From the NCBI RefSeq assembly GCF_902703175.1, contig NZ_CACRYJ010000050.1:1-64000 (forward strand): DNA of 64,000 nt, given 5' to 3'. Position numbers and translations under genes: made by a program. Under the pieces are notes generated by a model that searched no databases, was not told the origin of the DNA, and was given only the letters and a program-made list of their open reading frames with translations. The number at the start of each line of letters is the position of its first letter. Position 1 is the first letter of the stretch. Origin of the DNA: Occultella aeris. GTDB lineage: Bacteria; Actinomycetota; Actinomycetes; Actinomycetales; Beutenbergiaceae. This document shows positions 34,379 through 42,613 of the stretch, piece by piece.

Positions 34379-35196
34379 CAGCGGGTGCGGGTCACGGCGG
34401 CCCGACGGACGCCGAGAGCCATGACCAGGACCAGCGCCGCGGCACCGCCCGCCCAGAGAGCGACCGAGGACGACTTCTCGATGACCTGCACCTGACCGGT
34501 GGGCACGCCGTCCGGGGTGGAGTGCAGACCCTCGATCGTCTGGGTGGCGAGCGCGAGGTTGCCGGCCTCGAGGCTGCCCCAGGCGTAGACGATGGTGCCG
34601 ACGCCCTCGGCGACGGTCACATCTGCCGGCCCGATGACCGGGTCCGTGGTGCCGGCGGCCGCGACGGCTGCCGAGACGGTGCCGGCGGGCAGGTCGAGGG
34701 AGGACTCCTCGGGGTTGGCCAGGCCACTGATCACTGCCGTCCCGCCGGCCAGCACGTCCACGGCGGGAGCGGCCGCGACGTGGCGAACCGTGAGCCGGCC
34801 CTCGCCCGCTGCGGTCGGAGTGTGGTCGTTGGTGAACAGCGTGGCGGTCGGGGTGCTGCCCTCGGCGTCCAGGTGGGCCACAGCGGTGTAGTCCATGCCC
34901 GCCTCCAGCGGCAGGTCGACCGGACCGATCGCCGGCGCGCTGTCATCGGCTGCGTCCGCAGCGGTGATCGCGACCGTGTACGTCCCCGGCTCCAGGTCCA
35001 GCGGCCCGGCCAGCTCACCGGGGGTGAAGTCGTCGAGAGTGAGCTCACCGTTGACATAGACGTCCACGGTGAGGTCCGGAACGCCGTGCAGCACCGACAG
35101 TGACGCGGTATGGGAGTCCGCGGCGGCCGGTGCGGCGGCGAGAACGAGCACGGCGATGCCGAGTGTTCCGCCGAGAGTGGCTGCTGATCTGCGCAT
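34378..35196 (-). CDS. DUF4397 surface protein, probable sortase partner
   Basis: A 272-residue exported protein. Signal peptide residues 1-26 end AAPAAADS. Two DUF4397 beta-rich repeats follow, each opening with a S-V-L-H-G-V-P-D-L-T-V-D-V-Y or R-H-V-A-A-A-P-A-V-D-V-L stretch. The C-terminus is a membrane helix (ALWAGGAAALVLVMALGV) with a basic tail, as in sortase substrates, but there is no canonical LPxTG; the nearest match is VPTGQ about 10 residues before the helix. A strong AGGAGG precedes the ATG. First gene of the operon with sortase, sigma and anti-sigma genes. Confidence 0.88.
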   Translation of the reverse strand: MRRSAATLGGTLGIAVLVLAAAPAAADSHTASLSVLHGVPDLTVDVYVNGELTLDDFTPGELAGPLDLEPGTYTVAITAADAADDSAPAIGPVDLPLEAGMDYTAVAHLDAEGSTPTATLFTNDHTPTAAGEGRLTVRHVAAAPAVDVLAGGTAVISGLANPEESSLDLPAGTVSAAVAAAGTTDPVIGPADVTVAEGVGTIVYAWGSLEAGNLALATQTIEGLHSTPDGVPTGQVQVIEKSSSVALWAGGAAALVLVMALGVRRAAVTRTR

Positions 35197-35494
35197 GGTG
35201 GTTCCTCCTGGGTGATCCGGCGGAGCCGGAGGGATGCTGACATGGAGGTATTCCTTCGGAGGGCACCGCGCGGATGCACCTGCGCCAAGATTTCTGCCGG
35301 CGCTCGCAGCGGACGTGTTCCCGCACGCCGGCGGCGCGGGCGTGCGGGCGGCGCAACGGCGGGCGATAGTGGGGGGATGTGGCCCATCGAGAGCCTGGCC
35401 GAGGCGGGGAGATCGTGAGCTCGGCCGTGCCGCGCAGCATCGGCGCCCGGGGTGCCGTAGTCCAACGGGCGCCCGTGGTGGGTTCGGTGACACG

Positions 35495-36106
35495 ATGACC
35501 AATGTGCTGCGGGGCGCCGACGCCGAGCGTCGGGACCCGACCGGAACCATCCGCCGGATCTCCGTTGCCCGGGTGCTCCAGGCGCTCGTGCTGGGTGCCT
35601 GTGCCCTGAGTGTCGGCGTCGCCGCTGCGTTCGGGGTGGTCTCGGTCGCCGTGATGGCGCTCGTGCTCCTCGGGCTGGTCCTCGCCAGACTCGTGGCGAC
35701 GCCGGCGAGCCTGGTGGCCCTCTCGGGCACCGTCCTCCTGGTCGCGGCCTGGGCGAGCGTGTTCGACCTGTACTCCCGGATCGGCTGGCTCGACCTGGCG
35801 GTGCACGCGAGTGCGACCGGCGCGCTCGCGGCGATGGGCACGAGCGCGCTGAGGCGCACCGGCATCCTCAGCGCTCCGGGCTCGTCGAGCACGCTGGTGC
35901 TCTCCACGACGGCACTCGTAGTCGGCCTCGCCCTGGGTGTGCTGTGGGAGGTGGGTGAGTGGGCCGGTCACACCTACGTGGATGGTGACATCGGCGTGGG
36001 TTACGAGGACACGATCGGTGACCTGGTGGCGGGTGGAGCGGGCGCAGCCCTCGCCGGTGTCCTTGTTGCCCGCCGCCGGAACACAAGCAGGGACGCCACG
36101 CGATGA
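35495..36106 (+). CDS. DUF2238-like integral membrane protein
   Basis: A 203-residue protein with about five hydrophobic helices. The stretch VLWEVGEWAGHTYVDGDIGVGYEDTIGDLVAGGAGA near the C-terminus resembles the YjdF/DUF2238 family, which ends in a GYEDTxGDL motif. Function unknown. Divergent from the DUF4397 operon across a 298-nt gap in which nothing definite was found. Its stop overlaps the glycosyltransferase start as ATGA, so the two are coupled. Confidence 0.75.
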   Translation: MTNVLRGADAERRDPTGTIRRISVARVLQALVLGACALSVGVAAAFGVVSVAVMALVLLGLVLARLVATPASLVALSGTVLLVAAWASVFDLYSRIGWLDLAVHASATGALAAMGTSALRRTGILSAPGSSSTLVLSTTALVVGLALGVLWEVGEWAGHTYVDGDIGVGYEDTIGDLVAGGAGAALAGVLVARRRNTSRDATR

Positions 36107-36858
36107 CCGGCCCGGAAGTGCCCGGATCATGCCCACCTGTTCCCGGACTCAGCGTGGTCATCCCGGCGCGCAACGACGCCCCCGCGCTCGAGCGCTGCCT
36201 TGCGGCGCTCGGCCGGCAGACCTGCCCGCCACTGGAGGTGATCGTCGTGGACAACGGGTCCGTCGACGCGACGGCCGCTGTCGCGCAGCGGCACGGGACC
36301 CTGCTGCTCACCGAGCCACGACCAGGCATCGCGCCGGCGGCGACCCGCGGCTACGACGCAGCCCGTGGTCACCTGATCGGCCGCCTCGACGCGGACTCGG
36401 TGCCCCCGCCGGACTGGGTTCACCGGATGGTGGCCGCCATCGAGGCCGCCGGCGCTGACGCGGTCACCGGCACGGGCCGTTTCTACGACGGGGGGCCGCT
36501 CGCACGCCCGGTCGCGCGCCTGTACCTGGGCTCGTACTACCTGCTGTGTGCCGCCGCCCTCGGTCACCCGCCGCTGTGGGGGTCGAACATGGTGCTGCGG
36601 CGCTCGGCATGGGAGTCCGCGCGAGGACGCGTGCACGCCGACGACCCCGATGTTCACGATGATCTCGATCTGGCGTTCGCACTCGGTCCGCATGCGCGGA
36701 TCGTGGTCGATCGCGGCCCCGGCGTGGGCGTCTCGGCACGGTCGGTGCGCGGTGCGGCGCAGTGGCGGCGCCGAATCGGCCGTGCACGGCACACCCTCTC
36801 GGTGAACTGGCGGGTGCAACGGCCGTGGGAACGATGGCAGGTGCGGTTGGCGCGCTGA
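36103..36858 (+). CDS. Glycosyltransferase family 2
   Basis: A 251-residue GT-A-fold glycosyltransferase. The nucleotide-binding start is LSVVIPARNDAPALERCLAALGRQT and EVIVVDNGSVDATAAVA. The metal-binding aspartates are in GRLDADSVPPPDWV, and WGSNMVLRRSAWE with DDPDVHDDLDLAFAL supplies the acceptor region and catalytic base. No transmembrane export domain follows, so it acts on the cytoplasmic face. Donor and acceptor are unknown. Confidence 0.88.
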   Translation: MTGPEVPGSCPPVPGLSVVIPARNDAPALERCLAALGRQTCPPLEVIVVDNGSVDATAAVAQRHGTLLLTEPRPGIAPAATRGYDAARGHLIGRLDADSVPPPDWVHRMVAAIEAAGADAVTGTGRFYDGGPLARPVARLYLGSYYLLCAAALGHPPLWGSNMVLRRSAWESARGRVHADDPDVHDDLDLAFALGPHARIVVDRGPGVGVSARSVRGAAQWRRRIGRARHTLSVNWRVQRPWERWQVRLAR

Positions 36859-36955
36859 GCCATGCGGTCGCGGCGTCCACTGCCGGTCCCCTCACGCGAT
36901 GCCTCACCCGGAGGCCGGCCGGCCCGGGCACGTCGTGGATCTGGGGGAGGATGGC

Positions 36956-37018
36956 GAGACCCGCCCGGACGGTTCGCAATGGGCGTTGCGTCCCGTGCAG
37001 GGATCGGGCAGGAACTAA
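36956..37018 (+). pseudogene. Relic of a small zinc-ribbon protein gene
   Basis: Translation gives ETRPDGSQWALRPVQGS followed by G-R-N and a stop. It matches residues 30-49 of the intact gene at 42304-42609 (ETRADGSRWAVRPVQGS). At DNA level 51 of 60 bases agree between 36956-37015 and 42391-42450. No start codon or zinc ribbon is present. Confidence 0.7.
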
Positions 37019-37030
37019 CGGTGTCCCCGG

Positions 37031-37132
37031 CGCCGGTTCGGCATCGTGCACGTCGATTACGGCACTCGCTCGAGCGCACCCCCAAGGACTCCGCGCTGGC
37101 ACGACGAACTCGTCGCCGGCCGCAACTTGTGA
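37031..37132 (+). pseudogene. Relic of the 3' end of a GH1 beta-glucosidase gene
   Basis: Reads RRFGIVHVDYGT in one frame, then LERTPKDSA in the next, then RWHDELVAGRNL and TGA in a third. This is the C-terminus of GH1 enzymes (compare [12 protein letters not shown]...[14 protein letters not shown] in the intact gene ending at 32277). Two frameshifts and loss of everything upstream make it a dead remnant. Confidence 0.75.
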
Positions 37133-37227
37133 GCCTTCACAGGCCCTTGACGCGCTGGTTCGGGAACGACTAGACATGGCTCACTCGCGACGATGCGAGT
37201 TCAGGTCTATTCGGGGGACGGTCCCAA

Positions 37228-40200
37228 GTGTCCAAGACGCGTTCACGCCTTGTTGCTCTGCTCGCGACTGCCGCTCTCGCCCTGGGGTTCGCCCCGGCCG
37301 CGAACGCCCACGTGAGCACCGAACGGATCGACCCGGCGGACGCCGATGCGTCCTCGCTCGAGCCGGCCGAGGTCTCCGGGTCGACGTCGCTCGCGCGGGA
37401 CCGGGGTACGGTGCTCAGGCTCGGCACGGCCGCTACCGCCGAGCTGTACATCGTCCAGCTCGAGGCGCCGACGGTCTCCGCGTACGAGGGTGGCATCCAG
37501 GCGTTCCAGGCGACGAGACCGGACGCCGGGGAGCGGCTGGACCCAGCCTCGGCGTCGGTCCAGGAGTACCGGTCCTACCTCGCCGCCGAGCAGGGCGACC
37601 TCACCCAGGCGATCGAGGCGGAGATCGGCCGGGTCCCTGACGTCACGTTCTCCTACACGTACGCCCTCAACGGCATCGCGGTCGAACTGACCACCGACGA
37701 GGCGGCGGCGGTCGCGCGACTGAGCGGCGTGACCTCGGTCGTCGTCGATGTCGAGCGCCAGTTGCAGACCGACAACGGCCCCGCCTGGATCGGCGCCCCG
37801 TCCATCTGGGACGGCAGCGCCACCGGAGTCGACGGCACCCGCGGCGAGGGCATCGTCGCCGGTGTCCTGGACACCGGCGTGAACCCGTCCAACCCGTCTT
37901 TCGCCGACTCGGTGCCCGTGACCGCGGGCGGCGACGGCTACGACCACACCAACCCCAGGCCAGGATTCGTCGGGATGTGCGACCCCGCGAACACCGAGCA
38001 GTACGACCCGCGCTTCGTCTGCAACGACAAGCTGATCGGCGCGTGGGACTTCGTCGGTGACGGCCCGTTCGACACGGACGGCCACGGCTCGCACACCGCC
38101 AGCACGGTCGCCGGCAACCAGGTGGACGCGGTCGTCGAGGGACCCTCCGGGATCAGCGAGACCCGCCGCATCCAAGGCGTCGCCCCGCACGCCAACCTGA
38201 TCACCTACGACGTCTGCACCACCGGCTGCTCGACGGCGGCGATCACGGCAGCGATCGACCAGGCCATCGACGACGGCGTCGACGTCATCAACTACTCGAT
38301 CGGCTCCGAAACGCCGTCGAGCGTGTGGGCCGATCCCGACACCCTGGGCTTCCTGAACGCACGCGCGGCCGGCGTCTTCGTCGCGACGTCGGCGGGCAAC
38401 GACGGCCCGGGCGCCGCCACCCTCGGCTCGCCGGCCGACGCCCCCTGGCTCACCAGCGTCGCGAACTCGACGCACGATCGCCGGTATGTGAACGCGGCGA
38501 CCGGTCTGACCCGTTCCGACGGCGTCACCCACCCCGACATCGCCGGGCTCGGATTCACCGTCGGCTACGGGCCGGCGCCCGTCGTCTACGCGGGCGACCA
38601 CGGCAACCCGCTGTGCCTGGCCGGGATCTTCCCGGAGGGCACCTTCGACGGCCAGATCGTCGTGTGCGACCGCGGCGAGAACGGCCGCGTCGAGAAGGGA
38701 CAGGTGGCCCTGGCCGCCGGTGCCGGCGGCATGATCCTCGCCAACGACGAGGCCAGCGGCTCATCGCTCACCGGGGACGCGCACGTCCTGCCCGCGGTCC
38801 ACATCACCTATGCCGACGGTGTCTCGCTCAAGACCTGGCTCGCCGAGGGCGACGGGCACGCCGGGGGGATCGCCGGTGCGTCACTCGACATCAGGCCCGA
38901 GAACGGCGACGTGACGTCCGCGAGCTCGAGCCGCGGTCCGAACCGGGCGATCGACCTCGTCTCGCCGAGCGTCACCGCTCCTGGCACCGACATCCTCGCC
39001 GCCTACGGCGCCTCGACGACCGATGCCGAGGTGGCGGCGACGTGGAACTTCGTATCCGGCACCTCGATGGCGAGCCCGCACGTCGCCGGGGCCGGTGCGC
39101 TCCTCACCGCGCTCGAGCCGACGTGGACCCCCGCCGAGATCCAGTCCGCCCTCATGACCACGGCCAGCACCGCTAGCGTCACGAAGGAGGACGGAACGAC
39201 GCCGGCGGACCCGTTCGACATGGGCTCGGGTCGCGTGGACCTGCAGGCCGCCGCGAATGCCGGGCTCCTCCTCGACGAGACCATCGCCGCATACCTGGCG
39301 GCGGACCCGGGTCTGGGCGGTGACCCTAGGTCGTTGAACGTGGCCAGCATGGCCGACGGCCAGTGCCTCCAGAGTTGCTCGTGGACCAGAACGGTCACCG
39401 GCTCCGCCGACGGCAGCGTCACCTGGACGGCCGCGGCAACCGCGGACGGTCTGTCGCTGACCGTGGCGCCGTCCACCTTCACCCTGGCCGAGGGCGAGAC
39501 GCGGGAGATCACCGTCACCGCGGATGTCTCCGGTGTCGAGGCGGGCACCTGGCTCTTCGGTGAGGTCACGCTGACCCCCTCGACCGAGGGTGTCCCGCCC
39601 GCAGCCCTGCCGGTCGCCGTGCTGCCCTCGACCGGCGTGCTTCCGGACGAGGTCGTCATCGACACCCGGCGGGACGCCGGGTCGCAGCTCGCCGACGGTC
39701 TCGAGGCCATCGAGATCAGCGACCTGCATGTCGGGGTGGCCGGCCTCACTCCGTCCGTCGCGACCGAGTACTCCGTGCCACAGGACCCGACCAATCCCGA
39801 CCCCTACGACACCCCGGCCGGGACGGTCGTCGCAACCTTCGAGGTGCCCGACGGCGCGGCTCGGTTCGTCGCTGAGGTGACGGCGTCCACGGCGGTGGAC
39901 ATCGACCTCTTCGTGGGGCAGGGCACGACCCCCAGCGCCGCGACCGAGGTCTGCGCGAGCACGACCGCGGGCTCCATCGAGCGCTGCGACGTGGGCGCCC
40001 CGGACGCCGGCACCTGGTGGGTGCTGCTGCAGAACTGGGAGGCGTCCGCGCCCGACGCGACCGACACGGTCACGCTCGGCGTCGCGGTCGTGGCCGGAGA
40101 TGCCGGAAACCTGACGGTGGAAGGCCCGGCGTCCAACCCTGCCGGGACACCGTTCGACCTGCGGGTGTTCTACGACGAGCCCCTCCTGGAGGAGGGGCAA

Positions 40201-41715
40201 CGCTGGTTCGGCGCCATCAGCCTCGGGTCGTCCGCAAACTCACCCGGGGACATCGGCATCCTGCCGGTGACGCTGAACCGGTTCGCGGACGACGTCACCA
40301 AGACAGCCGACGTCGAGGTCGCATCGCCCGGCGACACGGTGACCTACACGGTCACCGTCGAACCGAACGTCACTGACACCGACCTCGAGTACACGCTCAC
40401 CGACACGATCCCGGCGGGCATGACCTACGTCGAGGGCTCGGCCACTGGCGGCGCGACGGTGACCGACGGCGTCCTGGAGTGGCAGGGCATCCTGCCGACC
40501 GCGGTCGGCGCCGAGGGCTCCTACGCCATCACCCACAGTGGTGCGAACCCGACGTGTGCCAACCCGTTCGATGGCGGCGGGTACGTCGACCTGGCAAGTC
40601 TCGGGAACTTCGCGGCGAACCCCGGTATCTCGGGTGACACGGCGGCGTTCACGGTCTCGAGCACGGTCGCGCCGTTCAGCTTCTACGGCGTCGCCTACGA
40701 CGCGATCTCACTGACCGACGACGGGTTTGTGATCTTCGACGGCGCGTCGAACTACGGCGGCAGCCCGTGGGAACCGCAGGCTGTGCCCGCCGCGGCACTG
40801 CCCAACAACCTGCTGGCCATGCTCTGGCAGGACATGGAGATCGTCTACGACGAGGCCACGAACAAGGGCGTGACGCTCGTCAACCTCGGCGGCACCGGAG
40901 CCGGAAGCATGCTGGTCATCGAGTACGACGACGTCCAGCTCTACGGTGATCCGGACAGCACGTACGACGTCGAGATCTTCGCCCTGCGCGGTCAGGACGA
41001 CGCGGCCGGTCAGTACGAGTTCTACGTCGCCTACGACAACGTCACCGGTCCGGTCGAGGGTCCGCTGACCATCGGGGCCGAGAACGTGCCGGGCACCTCC
41101 GGCCAAGCGCTCGTGAACAACGACTCGGGGGCGGGTGTCGTCGCGAACGATACCGTCGTGTGCTTCGACTACCAGGGCCCGACGTTCGACCCGGTGACGA
41201 TCACCTACCAGGCCACCATCGACGACTCGGGCGTCGGCAACGGTGACGTGCTGACCAACGAGGTCATCCACGTGAGCGACAACCCGGGCTCGCAGCCGGT
41301 GACCACCGGCGTCGGCGTGACGATCGAGGGCGTCTTCGAGATCCCGGTCGTCACGATCGAGGGCACGCTCGACGCGCAGGAGCCGCGCACCGACGGGTTG
41401 TTCACCTTCACACGGACCGGTGACCTCTCCGAGGCGCTCACGATGCGCTACCACGTGGAGCCCACGTGGCGAGCGATACCGGGGATCGACTACGTCCGAC
41501 TCGACGGCAGGGTCACGTTCGCTGCCGGCTCCGCGACTGCCACGGAGACGGTCGACGTCATCGACCGGTGGCTGCCGATCCTCTATCGGCGGACGCTCAC
41601 CCTGACGATCATCGACAGGGACGCCTACGACGTCGGTGAGCCGGGCTCGGCCTCGATCGACATCAAGACCGACTGGCGCTGGCCGTGGCAGCACGGCATC
41701 CCGGCGCCGGTCTAG
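37228..41715 (+). CDS. Large secreted subtilisin-like serine protease (S8) with C-terminal repeats
   Basis: A 1495-residue exported protease. Signal peptide residues 1-27 end PAANA. An inhibitor I9-type propeptide spans about 70-175. The S8 triad is D215 (GVLDTGVNPSNPSF), H286 (DTDGHGSHTAS) and S613 (SGTSMASPHVAGAGALL), with a protease-associated domain inserted near 450-540 (GQIVVCDRGENGRVEKG). Downstream are fibronectin-like modules, a DUF11-type repeat (VEVASPGDTVTYTVTVEPN), a region of about 260 residues of unknown fold, and a Calx-beta-like end. No LPxTG or C-terminal helix is seen, so it is probably released. GTG start with GGGGGA nearby. Flanked on both sides by gene relics. Confidence 0.92.
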   Translation: MSKTRSRLVALLATAALALGFAPAANAHVSTERIDPADADASSLEPAEVSGSTSLARDRGTVLRLGTAATAELYIVQLEAPTVSAYEGGIQAFQATRPDAGERLDPASASVQEYRSYLAAEQGDLTQAIEAEIGRVPDVTFSYTYALNGIAVELTTDEAAAVARLSGVTSVVVDVERQLQTDNGPAWIGAPSIWDGSATGVDGTRGEGIVAGVLDTGVNPSNPSFADSVPVTAGGDGYDHTNPRPGFVGMCDPANTEQYDPRFVCNDKLIGAWDFVGDGPFDTDGHGSHTASTVAGNQVDAVVEGPSGISETRRIQGVAPHANLITYDVCTTGCSTAAITAAIDQAIDDGVDVINYSIGSETPSSVWADPDTLGFLNARAAGVFVATSAGNDGPGAATLGSPADAPWLTSVANSTHDRRYVNAATGLTRSDGVTHPDIAGLGFTVGYGPAPVVYAGDHGNPLCLAGIFPEGTFDGQIVVCDRGENGRVEKGQVALAAGAGGMILANDEASGSSLTGDAHVLPAVHITYADGVSLKTWLAEGDGHAGGIAGASLDIRPENGDVTSASSSRGPNRAIDLVSPSVTAPGTDILAAYGASTTDAEVAATWNFVSGTSMASPHVAGAGALLTALEPTWTPAEIQSALMTTASTASVTKEDGTTPADPFDMGSGRVDLQAAANAGLLLDETIAAYLAADPGLGGDPRSLNVASMADGQCLQSCSWTRTVTGSADGSVTWTAAATADGLSLTVAPSTFTLAEGETREITVTADVSGVEAGTWLFGEVTLTPSTEGVPPAALPVAVLPSTGVLPDEVVIDTRRDAGSQLADGLEAIEISDLHVGVAGLTPSVATEYSVPQDPTNPDPYDTPAGTVVATFEVPDGAARFVAEVTASTAVDIDLFVGQGTTPSAATEVCASTTAGSIERCDVGAPDAGTWWVLLQNWEASAPDATDTVTLGVAVVAGDAGNLTVEGPASNPAGTPFDLRVFYDEPLLEEGQRWFGAISLGSSANSPGDIGILPVTLNRFADDVTKTADVEVASPGDTVTYTVTVEPNVTDTDLEYTLTDTIPAGMTYVEGSATGGATVTDGVLEWQGILPTAVGAEGSYAITHSGANPTCANPFDGGGYVDLASLGNFAANPGISGDTAAFTVSSTVAPFSFYGVAYDAISLTDDGFVIFDGASNYGGSPWEPQAVPAAALPNNLLAMLWQDMEIVYDEATNKGVTLVNLGGTGAGSMLVIEYDDVQLYGDPDSTYDVEIFALRGQDDAAGQYEFYVAYDNVTGPVEGPLTIGAENVPGTSGQALVNNDSGAGVVANDTVVCFDYQGPTFDPVTITYQATIDDSGVGNGDVLTNEVIHVSDNPGSQPVTTGVGVTIEGVFEIPVVTIEGTLDAQEPRTDGLFTFTRTGDLSEALTMRYHVEPTWRAIPGIDYVRLDGRVTFAAGSATATETVDVIDRWLPILYRRTLTLTIIDRDAYDVGEPGSASIDIKTDWRWPWQHGIPAPV

Positions 41716-41721
41716 CAGCAC

Positions 41722-42161
41722 CTAGCGCTGCAGCCGGATTTGCAGCGTTCCCAGCTCGGAGAAGCCGACGGCTGCCGCCTGTGACACTTCGGCGGCACCT
41801 TCGTAGCCGACCAGTTCCGTTCCCGGGTGGCGGCAGTGGCGCGGGCCACCACCGCGGCCCACGCCTCGCGGATCTGCCCGTCCGGCTCGTTCCCGGCGGC
41901 GAAGACGTTCGAGATTCCGACGACCCCTCTCCGAGGTTCACTGCCGCGCCGCCGACCGTCCGATCGCCGTCGAGGACCGAGACCACCTGGATCGTCGGCA
42001 GTCCCGGGAGCTGTCGGCAACGGACAGGACGTCGGCGGGTGGGGCCGCCGGGGACAGGCTGACGGCGTCCGGGTAGTACGGCGGGCTCGGCGCCAGAGCG
42101 CCTGGCCCGCTCGCCGAACCTGGTCGGGATCCCGTGTGAGCGACAGACGGCGGCGCACCAT
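41722..42161 (-). pseudogene. Frameshifted GNAT-family acetyltransferase gene
   Basis: Read on the minus strand, consecutive segments in shifting frames give MVRRRLSLTRDPDQVRRAG, SPPYYPDAVSLSPAAPPADV, LPTIQVVSVLDGDRTVGG, GVVGISNVFAAGNEPDG and ELVGYEGAAEVSQAAAVGF, ending in LGTLQIRLQR and TAG at 41724-41722. The order fits a small GNAT protein of about 145 residues whose frame is broken at least three times. This explains the 588-nt gap between the protease and the zinc-ribbon gene. Confidence 0.65.
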
Positions 42162-42303
42162 CGCGCGTTGTTGCGGGCGGCCAGCCGTTGTCGACGCGCC
42201 GGGAGATCCATCCGACGAGCATGCCCCCGCCGACGAGGAACGGCCGACCGCGCTGCACCGCCGCCGCGCCCCCGGCGGCAGGACCTGGGAGACAATGGTG
42301 GAC

Positions 42304-42609
42304 ATGGCCCGCAAGTCCCGCCGCCGCCCCTACGACGAGCCGCACCCCGAGCTCGACGTCGAGTCGGTGCTGCGCGGACGGGCCCGCACCGAGACCCGTG
42401 CGGACGGTTCGCGGTGGGCGGTACGTCCCGTGCAGGGATCGGACAAGACCTACCGATGTCCCGGTTGTGCGCAGGAGATCGCACCCGGCGTTGCCCACGT
42501 GGTGGCCTGGGGCGACGACCACCTGTTCGGGGCCGAAGCCGCCCTGTCCGAGCGCCGGCACTGGCACACTGCCTGCTGGCAGGCTCGGGACCGCCGCCGA
42601 CCGGGCTGA
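42304..42609 (+). CDS. Small zinc-ribbon protein of unknown function
   Basis: A 101-residue basic protein. The first 20 residues are arginine-rich (ARKSRRRPYDEP). The core has ETRADGSRWAVRPVQGSDKTYRCPGCAQEI, then HVVAWGD and HWHTACW, giving C-x2-C with later H and C residues that could bind one zinc ion. The family is widespread in actinobacteria, often misnamed ATP/GTP-binding protein; its role is unknown. An in-frame ATG at 42295, closer to GGGAG, is an alternative start. A relic of the same gene lies at 36956. Confidence 0.75.
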   Translation: MARKSRRRPYDEPHPELDVESVLRGRARTETRADGSRWAVRPVQGSDKTYRCPGCAQEIAPGVAHVVAWGDDHLFGAEAALSERRHWHTACWQARDRRRPG

Positions 42610-42613
42610 GACG

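Noticed and set aside
35197-35494. A small gene in the gap between the DUF4397 operon and the DUF2238-like gene
   Set aside because: The open frames there are arginine/glycine-rich without a ribosome binding site or family resemblance.
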